Part shown: one piece after another, positions 16,425-26,537 of the stretch
Numbering within the stretch: the first letter of the stretch is position 1
Layout of the letters: every line of letters begins with the position of its first letter
Assembly: GCF_918797505.1 (NCBI RefSeq)
Contig: NC_092793.1
Coordinates: 930,001 to 994,000, forward strand
DNA length: 64,000 nucleotides
Direction of reading: 5' to 3'
Origin: Bemisia tabaci
Taxonomy: Eukaryota; Arthropoda; Insecta; Hemiptera; Aleyrodidae
The notes under the pieces: generated by a model
What the model was told of the DNA's origin: nothing
Database searches by the model: none
Seen by the model: the letters and a program-made list of their open reading frames with translations, nothing else
Translations under genes and position numbers: made by a program

Positions 16425-16612
16425 GTCGTATCAGTTGATACATGGTACCAACTGATACCAAGTATCATTTCAGATCTGTTGATACTTCAAACTGCTACCA
16501 CGTATCAGTTTAGATCAGTTGAAGCCATCAACTGACCCGATCTCAATTGATGTCTACTGATGCTCCGCGCCAAAACACCGTTGACAAACTGATACACCGT
16601 CAACTGATCATT
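16425..16612. repeat. Cluster of TATCAGTTGATA-type motifs
   Basis: Within about 190 bases there are at least ten copies of CAGTTGAT, TATCAGTT, TGATAC or their complements, including GTATCAGTTGATACATGGTA. The cluster can form many alternative hairpins. It is probably the terminus of an unrecognised mobile element. Confidence 0.5.
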
Positions 16613-17102
16613 TTTACCAGGGAGTTGTGGACTTAAACAACGCATCTCAACCGCCTTAGCCATTACCCGCATCTTGACCGCGTGTTTATCTAGTGAAGGT
16701 TAGGTTAGGTTGAGCTCATCTCGAGCTCTGATTGGCTATGGTGATGAGCAGACGCTGCCGGAAGACCCGAGCACTCCGAGCAGGGCTCGTTGCGGGTGCC
16801 ACACACGGGACACATGAGGCGACCAAAAGTGAAGCTTTGGTGCGCGCGCAGTTCGCATGTTTGGATTGTAATTACGCGGAAGATTCGAACCGTATAAGGT
16901 TTTCAATGGGCAGTAATTTAGATCGGCAATAAAATTTGGTAACACTGGATTTTTACGAGGCACGCGGACTCAACATTCTACGTCAGACCAAAAGAGCCGC
17001 AGTAGTGTGAGAAAATATAACTCGTGGCTTTGAATTTCGCGAGTTCGAAATAGGAAGCGCCTGTTGGCAACATGGCATCGAGCAAAGTTAAAAAACATGT
17101 AA

Positions 17103-18144
17103 GAAGAAAAAACCGGCGCTCCGCTTCGCTCCGCGCCGGTTTTTGGGTGGGGGGGGGGCGGAGCCCCCCCAGGACGCGCGCTTCGCGCGCGTCTTTTCAG
17201 GGTCGTCTGCACATCTAGTTTTTCTTCTTTTTAAGTATCCCGCGCATCCACCGCGGGAAGGAAGTGTATTTCCCGAAGTGGGATTTTTGTAGTCATAAAA
17301 TCGTATGTCTGAAAGTCATTGTGTAATCGATAGTTTTTTTCCCAGATATTTCCTTTCCTTGGGCTGCTGTGCCACGAACAGTTCTTCCAAAAACTGTCTT
17401 CACCTGACCCACTGTGCGACGCGCAGTTTGTCCAAAATCTTCCTTCCCCTGAACCACTGAGCGACGAAAAGCTTGTTCAAGAACTTCTTCCCCCTGACCC
17501 ACTGTGCGACGAAAATTTTGTCCAAAAACTTCTTCCCCCTGACCCACTGTGCGACGATCAGCTTGTCCAAAAACTTTCTCCCCCGACCCACTGTGCGGCC
17601 CTGCTCCGGCCGGCTCCCCTCATGCCGCGCACCCCTCGCCTAAAACTTTCAAAGCTCGCCATTTTTAAACGGCTCGGCCGATTTAGCTCAAATTCAATAT
17701 TAAACCAGTCCTAGGGGAGAACTACCACCCGTAAAAATTTCAGCTCAAAATATTCATTTCCGCTTGAGTTATCGAGTGGACAAGATTTGACCTCCCCCTA
17801 CTTTCGAGCCCCACCCCTCAAAATCTATTGCCTCAAATTTCAATTTTTTTCCGCAGAATAGTAGTTCTAATGAGTCTCTACTAAATGCAAAAAAATTGGT
17901 TAAAATATCTTTCAACGTAAGAAAGAAATAACTACTCAAAAATCGAAAAATCTTAAAAAGGCGGAAATACATACATATATATATATATATACATACATAT
18001 ATACACACATATATACACATGAATTTGAATGGCATATATTTTCGTGATCTACGACCCGTGATCGGTGCTCTTCACAAGGTCTCGGGTCTGGGTCCGACAT
18101 CATGGGAGAATGCAATAGTGTATTTTCTTCGGAAAATACACTAA
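17103..18144 (-). mobile_element. HINE/Helentron-like non-autonomous element, copy 1
   Basis: Inverted relative to the copy at 58438-59490 and clearly homologous along its length. On the minus strand it starts with a palindrome made of AGTGTATTTTC and its complement (18117-18142). A (TATG)n-type microsatellite (17968-18020), a 350-bp unique block and a minisatellite with GTCGCACAGTGGGTCAGGG-type units (about 17395-17600) follow. A second AGTGTATTTCCCGAAG-like motif sits near 17260. The end carries GC-rich hairpins: GCGCGCTTCGCGCGCG, a G/C-run stem and CCGGCGCTCCGCTTCGC. Subterminal inverted repeats, a microsatellite core and a terminal hairpin are the layout described for HINE/DINE elements. 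Classification is inference; the repeat itself is certain. Confidence 0.6.
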
Positions 18145-18239
18145 AAAAGGGAAAGAGGCACGGAAGAGAGAAGATTTCTAGCGAGATAAAGACAAAGAAA
18201 AACTTCTTGAGAAAATTATTTGGACAAAACATCAATTAA

Positions 18240-19305
18240 ATGTTATCATAAGAAAGAAGGTGAATAATTAATGTCACCGCAAGAGTAGTGAAAATGTCTC
18301 ACCTTTCTGAGAGATGGAAAATTAAATTAAATTAATTTTCGTGAAATTTTATATTTGTTGAAACTTTTGAAGATGCATTCAGGAGGTCACGAAACGTCTT
18401 AAAACAATGATTCTAGATTTTTTACATTTTTCACCCTCCCCGTGTCCCCTCGTTTCTCACTTTTTCACGGTTCAGTTCTCAACATATCAATGACAAAAGA
18501 ATAAAACTGCGTACCTCAGTTCCCGGTGTTGCACACTTCCTGTTATAGGTACCTACTTTTGTTTTTCTGTTGGGAAACTAGACAACGTAATTTCTTAAAA
18601 ACTTCTTTGATTTTCATCTTCGTTAGCAGAGTAGGTATTCTGTAATAATTTCAAGCTATAAAGCTTGCTTGTTTCTCCTCGAAAAAATCAAATAGAAGGG
18701 TAAATTTTTAAACATAGCTATGAAAATACGTGGTTTCGCACTCTGGCCATTGATATGTATCCTAATTATTCGTGATGCATTGACACTATATAGGGGTCTA
18801 TCGAGAGGAAAATTCTCTCCAAAATCCAGCATTGGAAGCACCTAAAGTTAAAAATTTTATCCAGATAGATCAAACAAATTGTCTCCCAAGCCTAGGACGT
18901 TCACAGGGTGTAGATGTTAATATTTTCATTTTAAGGTGCAGTTCTTCATTCAGTTTGGAGGTTAGATTTGGGCTGAATTTCTCTCTAAACTCCCCCATCT
19001 ACTCCTCCTCCATTATTTATCCTCATGAGGGGTAGCATACACTACCGCATCAGCATGAAAATCATTTGACACTCTTCTGAACTTCCGAAGGTTTTATAGG
19101 TATTAAATTCTGGAAACACTTTACAAATTAAAATTTCGTGAAACTTATTCGAACCTTCTAAAATTTCACTTTCTGTCTCTTTTTTCCTGCAGTAAAATAT
19201 ATTTTAATTTTAGTGTCACTAAAATGATACTATAAGCAGGCTCTACATAGCCTGAAAAGAGTAGCTAAAAGTTGAATAATTTTATTGGAAGACCTTATTA
19301 CTTAC
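18240..19305. other. Intergenic or intronic A/T-rich DNA
   Basis: I see no gene, repeat family or RNA here. It lies just downstream of the last visible MAM exon on the minus strand and could be the next intron of that gene. Confidence 0.4.
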
Positions 19306-19471
19306 TTGGACATGATCCCGGAGTAAACGAGAGATCATCCACGGCAAAACCTCCATTTGTGGCCTGGCCCTCAAGCACAATCTGAAAATCTTTACTGCTT
19401 TCTATTGTTGCTTGCGCAGGAGTCCATGTTGGCCTGGTAGTATCCATGTTTTTAGCTTCTAAAGACCACAC
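19306..19471 (-). CDS. MAM-domain protein, last visible exon (end of second MAM domain)
   Basis: A 166-bp exon bounded by an acceptor (TTTCAG before GTGTGG) and a GTAAGT donor. It encodes the C-terminal part of a MAM domain: VWSLEAKN, WTPAQATI, FQIVLEGQA, GFAVDDLSF, GSCP. MAM domains occur in extracellular and membrane adhesion proteins, receptors and meprins. The exon begins in phase 0 and ends with one extra base. The preceding exon (41641-41837) ends in phase 0 at exactly the matching point of the domain, so the two belong to one gene across about 22 kb of intron. Further exons must lie to the left, since no stop codon precedes the donor. Confidence 0.85.
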
Positions 19472-19479
19472 CTGAAATA

Positions 19480-20254
19480 TTCAGTCGAACGATAGGCATT
19501 TTTGGTGAAAAGGAATTTTTCATTTTCTATTTTTATTTTTATTTTTTTTTTTACAAATGAAAGTACAAGTACACTAGCAGAAACATATTAATATTAAATC
19601 TACTGGGCACATCATGTTATATTACTTACTACCGGCCCTTGCGTGCTTTACATGTGGCAATCTACGTACTTATACAGATTGAATGACAGCTGGATCAATT
19701 CCCAGGAAAACCCAGCAAAGCTAAATTTCATTTACCTGAAGGCTCCTTTCTCCCGTCTGTTCACTTCAGAATGAATAGGTAATAGGGGTTTTGATTTTGA
19801 TAGGTTTCAAATTTTGCCAAGTAGTCTAGGGGCCACGAAGTCAGTTTCGCGTACCACCCTCATATAACTCATCCCGGGACCTTTCAAAAACAGCCGCAAG
19901 TATGCAGAGTGCGACATGGGCCGCCGCGCCTCGAGGAGGCTCCACGCGGTTGTCGGGCTATTGTGCCCCTCTTGCTAATCGACGCTACGAAGTTATTAGG
20001 TATAAAGTAAGGGAGGTTATTTGTTTTGTTTTAGTCTTTTATGTTAAATTGCAAGTTAAAAAATGTACCATAGACCAAGACCAATCTTGCGGCTTTTGAC
20101 ACACGTGAAGCGAGCGGCTGTATTCACCCTTGCACCATCAGTGCTTATAGAGATTCGCAGGCCGAAAGGAGGATTACTTATCGATAAGGACTGTTTTTGG
20201 ACCCATATTATTAGAATTTCCGTAACACTACAATTATTTCCTCATGGAAGGTAA
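19480..20254. other. Intronic DNA without recognised features
   Basis: No gene, RNA or repeat recognised. A short T-rich tract lies near 19531-19552. Confidence 0.4.
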
Positions 20255-20460
20255 GCATTTCACGGGATTTACCATTATTTCGTCATTTCCGGTCACTTTT
20301 CGGGCCTGATACAGGCCTAAAACATGAGTTTACATTTTTCAGCATTTGGCCGCAAAAACCGCATTTTTTACCACAATCGACCCTCATAGTTCAGATACCA
20401 TTTTTAGGTTAGTATTAGACCTGAAAAGAGACCGGAAATGACCAAGTCATCGTGAATTCT
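20255..20460. mobile_element. Small fold-back (MITE-like) element
   Basis: TCATTTCCGGTCACTTTTCGG near 20281 is mirrored by CGAAAAG-type sequence ending in ACCGGAAATGAC near 20420-20442. The arms are about 25 bases with a few mismatches. Exact ends are uncertain. Confidence 0.45.
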
Positions 20461-21173
20461 TCGATAAGCAAAGAATTTTAAAGTAGCTGAAGAAATTCAG
20501 ATCGGATGGGCCCAGAGTTAAGAAATTTCGTGAAAGATTGTAAAACGAAATATCATGAAATTACAGGACATTTCATTTAACACTCAGAATTCAGGATTAA
20601 ACCCTAGAAACTTATGAATCTCCTTAAGTCCCTTTATACACACGTAGTAAACTGTCAAAGGGAACTTTAGAAATGCCCAGAAAGTTGAGTAAAACAGCAA
20701 AAACATAATTTTGAATTTTTTCTCTCAAATTTTGGTTGAACACACAGCCGTACCGGTTGAACACCAAAATAAATTTTACGGATAAAGTAAGACGTTAGCT
20801 TTCATATTTGGAACAAAACAAAATTTCTTGACTATAAAGAATCCTAGTACCCCCTAATAGTATATCCTTTTTTGGTACAAAAGGGAGGGAGGGATCTTAA
20901 ACTATCCTTGAAACAATTTAAATGATTTTTCAGAAATTAACAGTTTCCTTTGCTAACGTATTTCTTTTTTTAAATAGGAAATATTTGATAAATAGGCAGA
21001 GTACCTGTATTTTTGAGCTTTGAAGTGATAGATTTTGAGATCAGTAAGTAGGTAGGTATTTAACTTTTTCTTGAATCTCAGAGAAAATGTTTCAAAATGA
21101 AAGAGTAAGCATTTTTTAAGAGTAAGCATTTTTTAAGAGTAAGAAAAGACGAGAAGAGAAGAACTAAGAATAG
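20461..21173. other. Intronic A/T-rich DNA
   Basis: No gene seen. A 19-bp unit (AGTAAGCATTTTTTAAG) is repeated twice near 21103-21140. Confidence 0.4.
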
Positions 21174-21676
21174 TGCGGTCGCTTAGCTCAAAAATGCACG
21201 ATGATACGCGGTTTCCGGCTACCAACGTGATTTTGGTCTGAAAATGACCGTTAGACCCTCCTGATTCAGAAACCACTGAGAGCCACCCGCGCTCCCCCGT
21301 TTTCCCCCCCTTTTGGCCGCCATCTTGGAAAATGGCGGCCAAAATCGGGTTTTTTCGAAATATCTCGAGAACGGCGGCAGATATCAAATAATTTTCTTAG
21401 TTAAAAAAGATTCAGCGTGAAAAAGCGGTATGAATGAAGTACTCATACGTGAAAAATATGAGAGAAAGGAGGGAGGGAGGGGGAGGCCCGCCGCGCCGCT
21501 GCGCGCTCCTCTGCTCCTCAGCTGTCTTGCGAAAAACTCGCTGTTCCGGCGGGCGCGCGTCATCACCCGAGGCGTTGCGCCCTCTGGTAATCAAGCAATT
21601 AATAACTGGACACTTGAATCTTCCTGCCTTTTTACTTGCTGTGCTCTGGATAGGTTGGTAGATATAGACAAATTTG
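21174..21676 (+). repeat. 503-bp inverted repeat, left arm
   Basis: Begins AGTGCGGTCGCTTAGCTC and matches the reverse complement of 24825-25327 with only scattered differences. It contains a GC-rich block (about 21480-21590) and the recurring phrase GGCGGCCAAAATCGGGTTTT. Either both arms belong to one element with long inverted ends, or they are two copies of one 503-bp repeat in opposite orientation. The open frames within it are shared by both copies but look like by-products of the repeat. Confidence 0.85.
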
Positions 21677-21743
21677 AAACCAAAGTAGGTAAAGCACCTT
21701 CTATCTATATATTTAATATCCTAAGGCCTTTTTTGGCCTCCAA

Positions 21744-22270
21744 CAGTTTGTGCTAATTCGATCTCGGAAACTACTGGACCGATTTTCCTCGGATTTGTTT
21801 TAAATGAAAGCTCTTACGCTGTAGACGTGCCAACATCCTTTGGTTTTTCGATTTCTGCAACCGACGTTGCAAAATTTACCTTGATTTGATAACGACATAT
21901 TAGCGTTTTTGCCGCTGGACAGTTTGTGCTAATTCGATCTCGTAAACTACTGGACTGATTTTCCTCGGATTTGTTTTAAATTAAAGCTCTTAGGCTGTAG
22001 ACGTGCCAACATCCCTTGGTTTTTCGATTTGCGCGACCGACGTTGCAAAATTTACCTCGATTTGATAACGACATATTAGCGTTTTTGCCGCTGGACAGTT
22101 TGTGCTAATTCGATCTCGGAAACTACTGGACCGATTTTCCTCGGATTTGTTTTAAATGAAAGCTCATAGGGTCTAGATGTGCCAAGACCCCTTTGTTTTT
22201 CGATTTGCGCGACCGAAGTTGCAAAATTTACCTCGATTTGATAACGACATATTTGCGTTTTTGACGCTGG
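21744..22270 (+). repeat. 176-bp tandem repeat, three copies
   Basis: CAGTTTGTGCTAATTCGATC starts units at 21744, 21920 and 22096. Each unit carries AACTACTGGAC, GATTTTCCTCGG and TTTACCT(C/T)GATTTGATAACG. Copies are about 90% alike. No coding sequence. Confidence 0.85.
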
Positions 22271-22624
22271 ACGAGTCATATGGTTGGGGGACCTCCCACC
22301 CTCTGATTTTCCGTTTCCCTCTCCACGTAAACCCATCCCTACCTGCTCACAACACGTGTCACCCTTCTACCCTAGCATGGGTCCTACGGCAGTTTCACTC
22401 ATGTCGGGGGTCGGCTCATGTCTTCTTCCAAGAGAATTGGTGATTTATCTTCACCCTTTCGCACCGTTACATTTTCAAAAAGTGTTCTGATTTTCTTTTC
22501 CAGGAGTGTTATTTATTTTTCAAGGTTGTTTCTTTTTCTAAAAGTAGGTAATTTTTAGTTTCCTATTCTTTATTTTTGAATTTATCATTTTGCCTCCAGG
22601 AAGTCCTCTAAGCACTGGTAGTAG

Positions 22625-22740
22625 CAAAATTTGGCTCGCGAAGCGAGCCAACAGTTACTCGCGGAGCGAGTAACTGGGGGTCCAGGGGGCTTGCCCCTGG
22701 CTAGCGGCGCAAGCGAGCGTAGCGAGCTGAAGCAGCTAGT
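22625..22740. repeat. Run of four GC-rich hairpins
   Basis: Consecutive palindromes: GGCTCGCGAAGCGAGCC, AGTTACTCG/CGAGTAACT around CGGAG, CCAGGGGGCTTGCCCCTGG and AGCTGAAGCAGCT. The same design (GC stems with GAAG- or CTTG-type loops) is found at 17106-17205, 59393-59485 and 62130-62215. Confidence 0.75.
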
Positions 22741-23604
22741 AAAGAATTAATAAGAAATAAATATTTAAGTATGAACTGTCATGAATGAACATACAAAATT
22801 AGTCACGAACGGGTAGAAAATTAGAGTCAGTCCTGACAGGTTAGTACGTACGTAATTCTGCTTCTCCGTAGAAACATCAGGGTGCCTCCGAGTAGAAATA
22901 AATCAGCGTGACAAAAATTAAATTTGTATAATTATAGTCTTGTTATCACAAAAATAAACGAAATTAACTAAATACACCCAACGGGTTGGGTGTATAACCC
23001 GTTGGGTGTATTGCAACAGTCTCACAAAAAAACTAAAATAAAAGGAAGTATAAGATACAAATAAATGTTAATAAAATACATTTTTGACGGAAGAGTAAAT
23101 TGACTACATTTTGCAATTTGAAACTATAAATTCTAGCCCGGTTTAAAACCAACGTACGTGCCATTAGTTTCCCTACGCTTATCCGTGTTTTTCAAGAAGA
23201 GCCAGAATTTATAGTTCCAAATCGCAAAATGCAGTCCAAATGTTTGGCATGAGAGGATAAATTCTTTTGGTATTCATGACCTAAGTTTTGCAATAAACTA
23301 GTACGATATTAGTACGGTTGTTTGAAAGATGGATTCAAAATTAGAGTGCTTCGGGCCGTAAGTTGGAAATGCAAATCTTTATGAGCATTGCCCATCACAT
23401 AAACAAAGTGCTGTGCACTTTAAATTAAAGCGTTGGCACTTGCAATTTTTTAACACATTGTTTTACACCCACAAGATATTAGCTCGTAGCACTCTTTCGA
23501 AGCCTCTGATAGGGTGGTCCACATCAGTGGCACGATGGCAAGTCCCTCAGTGGTCTCAGTTCTACTTGTCCAACCCCAAGATTTCACGTCGGGAACAACT
23601 GGAT
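22741..23604. other. Non-coding DNA with two strong fold-backs
   Basis: No gene is supported. Perfect 16-base inverted arms at 22972-22987 and 22996-23011 (ATACACCCAACGGGTT) form a long hairpin with an 8-base loop. A second fold-back (about 23100-23240) has 37-base arms around TTGAAACTATAAATTC and its complement. Confidence 0.7.
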
Positions 23605-24640
23605 TCAGCTCCAAGCAATGCTTCCAAATGTGAGTTTGGAGCATTGCTCTCCGCAAATGCTAGCGCAATGCTTTCTCAGCGGGAGGAATGTCTCAACCGA
23701 TCGATTTTTTTGAGTGTACAAGACTCTCCTGCATTCATTGACGGATTTTGCCTGGCTGGACGAGTCATAAATAATAAAAATAGTGAAGAGCTGAATTTTT
23801 TCAAAATCATTATTAGAAATTTCGTTACACGATGAAAGCTTCAAAAATGTTCCAGTTAAATTATTCTCCAATTTATTCCAGATATTCCACGCCTTCGTCT
23901 TGCCTTCGCCGTAGAAATACGATACGGAGTCACAACCTGTAAACGCATGGAAGAATGTCAGTGCGTTGCGCATATCCGGCGAGATTTTCGATGTTAATTT
24001 AGAAATTTGGATTAAACTCCTATTTTTACCAACTCCATATTCTACGAACAGGACCTGCAAACCGAATTCTTTCAAAGTTTGGAACATAGAAGTTGCAATC
24101 ACGATGACATCAGAATCCACAGTACTGAGCAGTACAAACTTATGACCTGATAGAACAGCATTCTCATATGAATGAAAAGTCTAGTATCTGCCTCCTCGCG
24201 GAGACACGGTGAAATATCGGCGCTTGAAACCAAATTTCCAGCTGAAACGATCGATATACGTCATCAGTGCAAATGACGATCTTACCCATTGTCTCCATAG
24301 ATTTGATGTCTTGTACGAGTAATTGAAATAACTGAGTCTTGTTACGATCAACTTTCAAGAAATGGCCAAAATTTTTCGGTAGAGGCGTCGAACCTTTTAC
24401 GAGAATTTCTCTTCCGGACCCTCTTTTCTCTTGTGTCTGATTTTAAGCTATAAAAGGCGGATATCTGTCGAAAACATTATCAACCCTGTCAAAGCTCTGC
24501 AGTTTGCGCTTAATTGCTGACTGAAAAACTTTTATGGAGAATTCGGAGAATGTTTTAGCATTTGATTTATTTAAGATATGCACCAACACAGCTCCATCAA
24601 TTAAGTTAGCGGTGCACGGGTTTACACAAGTTTCCAAGTC
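23605..24640 (-). pseudogene. Degenerate transposon-associated gene of an uncharacterised invertebrate family
   Basis: Several leftward open segments read in the order of one protein. First is DGAVLVHILNKSNAKTFSEF and FDRVDNVFDRY (24443-24637), then FLKVDRNKTQLFQLL (about 24350). SDVIVIATSMFQ, VGKNRSLIQI and FFHAFTGCDSVSYFYG (23605-24120) follow. The series DGxxxVHxL, VDxNKTxLF, DxDVIV, FHAFTGCD is typical of a large uncharacterised protein family spread through invertebrate genomes and linked to mobile DNA. Stops and frame changes separate the segments, so it is dead. It lies between the two 503-bp inverted arms. Confidence 0.6.
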
Positions 24641-24824
24641 ATTTGAATCTGAGCCACTTAGAACCCTACATCCAATGATACCGCTAAAGTCTAAAATGAA
24701 CCAAATTTCAAATTAGGGTTCCTTTAAAAAGAAATTAGATTGATAAGGCACTTATTTTCCACCCACTTGTATTCAAATTGTTTAGCAAAAGTTTATTTCT
24801 GAATTAAACTTACCTATTTTCTGT

Positions 24825-25327
24825 CAAATTTGTCTATATCTACCAACCTATCCAGAGCACAGCAAGTAAAAAGGCGGGAAGATTCAAGTGTCCAGTTATT
24901 AATTGCTTGATTACCAGAGGGCGCAACGCCTCGGGTGATGACGCGCGCCTGCCGGAACAGCGAGTTTTTCGCAAGACAGCTGAGGAGCAGAGGAGCGCGC
25001 AGCGGCGCGGCGGGCCTCCCCCTCCCCCCCCTCCCTTCTCTCATATTTTTCACGTATGAGTACTTCATTCATACCGCTTTTTCACGCTGAATCTTTTTTA
25101 ACTAAGAAAATTATTTGATATCTGCCGCTGTTCTCGAGATATTTCGAAAAAACCCGATTTTGGCCGCCATTTTCCAAGATGGCGGCCAAAAGGGGGGGAC
25201 GGGGGAGCGCGGGTGGCTCCCGGTGGTTTCTGAATCGGGAGGGTCTAACGGTCATTTAAAGACCAAAATCACGTTGGTAGCCGGAAACCGCGTATCATCG
25301 TGCATTTTTGAGCTAAGCGACCGCACT
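24825..25327 (-). repeat. 503-bp inverted repeat, right arm
   Basis: Reverse complement of 21174-21676, ending GAGCTAAGCGACCGCACT. No target duplication is visible outside the outer ends. Confidence 0.85.
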
Positions 25328-25499
25328 GGAAGAGACAGCGCTCCACTTGGTCTAATTGACGAATATTATTCTCTTTAAAAATAAAAACAAATTCTGTTAG
25401 AAAAAACAAGCATTTTTGACATTTTGTCGGTCGAAAGAAATTTCATGGAGAAAAAAGAAATTTCTTTTAGCAACTCTGGATGGGCCCAAACACAGCCCG

Positions 25500-26537
25500 T
25501 ACATCTTCATTGTCGTTAATATACATACATTTAGCCGCCTTTACAGCGCAGCCTCGCGCTCTGCGACGCCCAATCGCCATTGCCCCCCATCCTCCCAGAG
25601 ACCAACAGGCAATTGGCACCTTCTGATCTCCTCCTCCACCCTGTGTCGCCAACCTTTCACAGGACGCCAACGCCGTCGCCTTTCGGGAGGAACCCAATCG
25701 GAAACCTCCTTGGGCGACCGATCGTTAGCCATCCTTCGCACATGTCCATACCAGATCAACTGCTTGGACCTGATATGTTCACGATGTCATTCTCCACACC
25801 AATTATCTCGCACACTTTTACATTGCGGACACGCTCCCTTCTTGAGATGCCAGAAGACCTCCGCCAAAAGTCCATCTCAGTTGCCCTGAGCATATCTTCA
25901 GTCCTTTTCTTCAGTTGCGTCCTTTTCGTCAGTTGCGTCCTTTTCTTCAGTTGCGTCCTTTTCTTCAGTTGCCAGACGTCAATCCCGTAAGTTACGATAC
26001 TCTTCACGATGACGTTGTAAATTTTTCTTTTAGTCTACTTAGAGATATTCTGGTCCCAGGGAACCCCATTTAGCATCGCGATACTGTTCCTGCCTTGCAC
26101 ATTTCGATCTTTACCTAATAGCTCGATCCGAAATTTCCTCCTTAGTTAACCATACTCCTAGATATTTATACTCTTCACAGTCCTGAATTCTCCGACCATC
26201 CTCCAGTTCAATGCTTTGCTGATCACCACCGATAACAAACTTCACCGTCTTTACCACATTGACTTCTGTCCCCCACTTACGGTATACTTCCACTAACTTG
26301 CGCGTCATGTAATTCGCATCTTCTTCGTCCTGAGCTATTACCACCTGATCATCGGCAAAGCACAGAGTACCTATAAAGGATGCCATCTTCCCGAAGTGGG
26401 ACGCCCATTCTTGAACAGCATCTTTTCCATTCCCTTAAAACCTCTTCAAGGTGCACTTTAAAAGGTTGGCGACAAACAATACCCCCTTTGAATGGGACAA
26501 GAGTCAATTTTGTGTTTATTTCGCCTAAGCTAGGCAT
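25500..26537 (-). pseudogene. LINE reverse transcriptase fragment, copy 1
   Basis: Leftward frames give the palm motif with FADD (TLCFADDQVVIAQDEEDANY), a CEEYKYLGVWLT segment, then DVWQLKKRTQ, MDFWRRSSGISRR, IWYGHVRRM and a final RWRLGV box. That is the order found at the C-terminal end of non-LTR retrotransposon polymerases. Upstream reverse transcriptase motifs are absent and the frames shift, so it is a 5'-truncated dead copy. The 3' end, with a GCGCTGTAAAGGCG-type tail then TACATACA-type repeats, matches the LINE at 59920-61130, which is the same family. Confidence 0.75.
25907..25975. repeat. 18-bp minisatellite inside the LINE fragment
   Basis: TTTTCTTCAGTTGCGTCC-type units are repeated four times. 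On the minus strand they encode KKRTQL repeats inserted into the LINE polymerase frame, so the array expanded after the LINE inserted. Confidence 0.7.

Larger units (their letters stand above)
21704..22740 (+). mobile_element. Helitron-like non-autonomous element (candidate)
   Basis: The left end reads A then TCTATATATTTAATATCC. The right end is a series of GC-rich hairpins followed by AGCTGAAGCAGCTAGT, so the borders read A/TC...CTAG/T, the classic Helitron signature of insertion between A and T. The same 5' end (TCTATATATTTAATATCC then TAAGG) recurs at 49604. Inside are three 176-bp tandem units (21744-22270). No RepHel protein is present, so it would depend on an autonomous partner. Classification is inferred from ends alone. 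Confidence 0.5.

Noticed and set aside
17293..17591. Repeating VAQWVRG-type frames as a gene (also 59031-59197)
   Set aside because: They arise from a 45-bp-type minisatellite within a non-coding mobile element in both copies.
21430..21756. Possible gene shared by both 503-bp arms
   Set aside because: The two copies differ by frame changes, and the frame crosses the repeat border into a different element.
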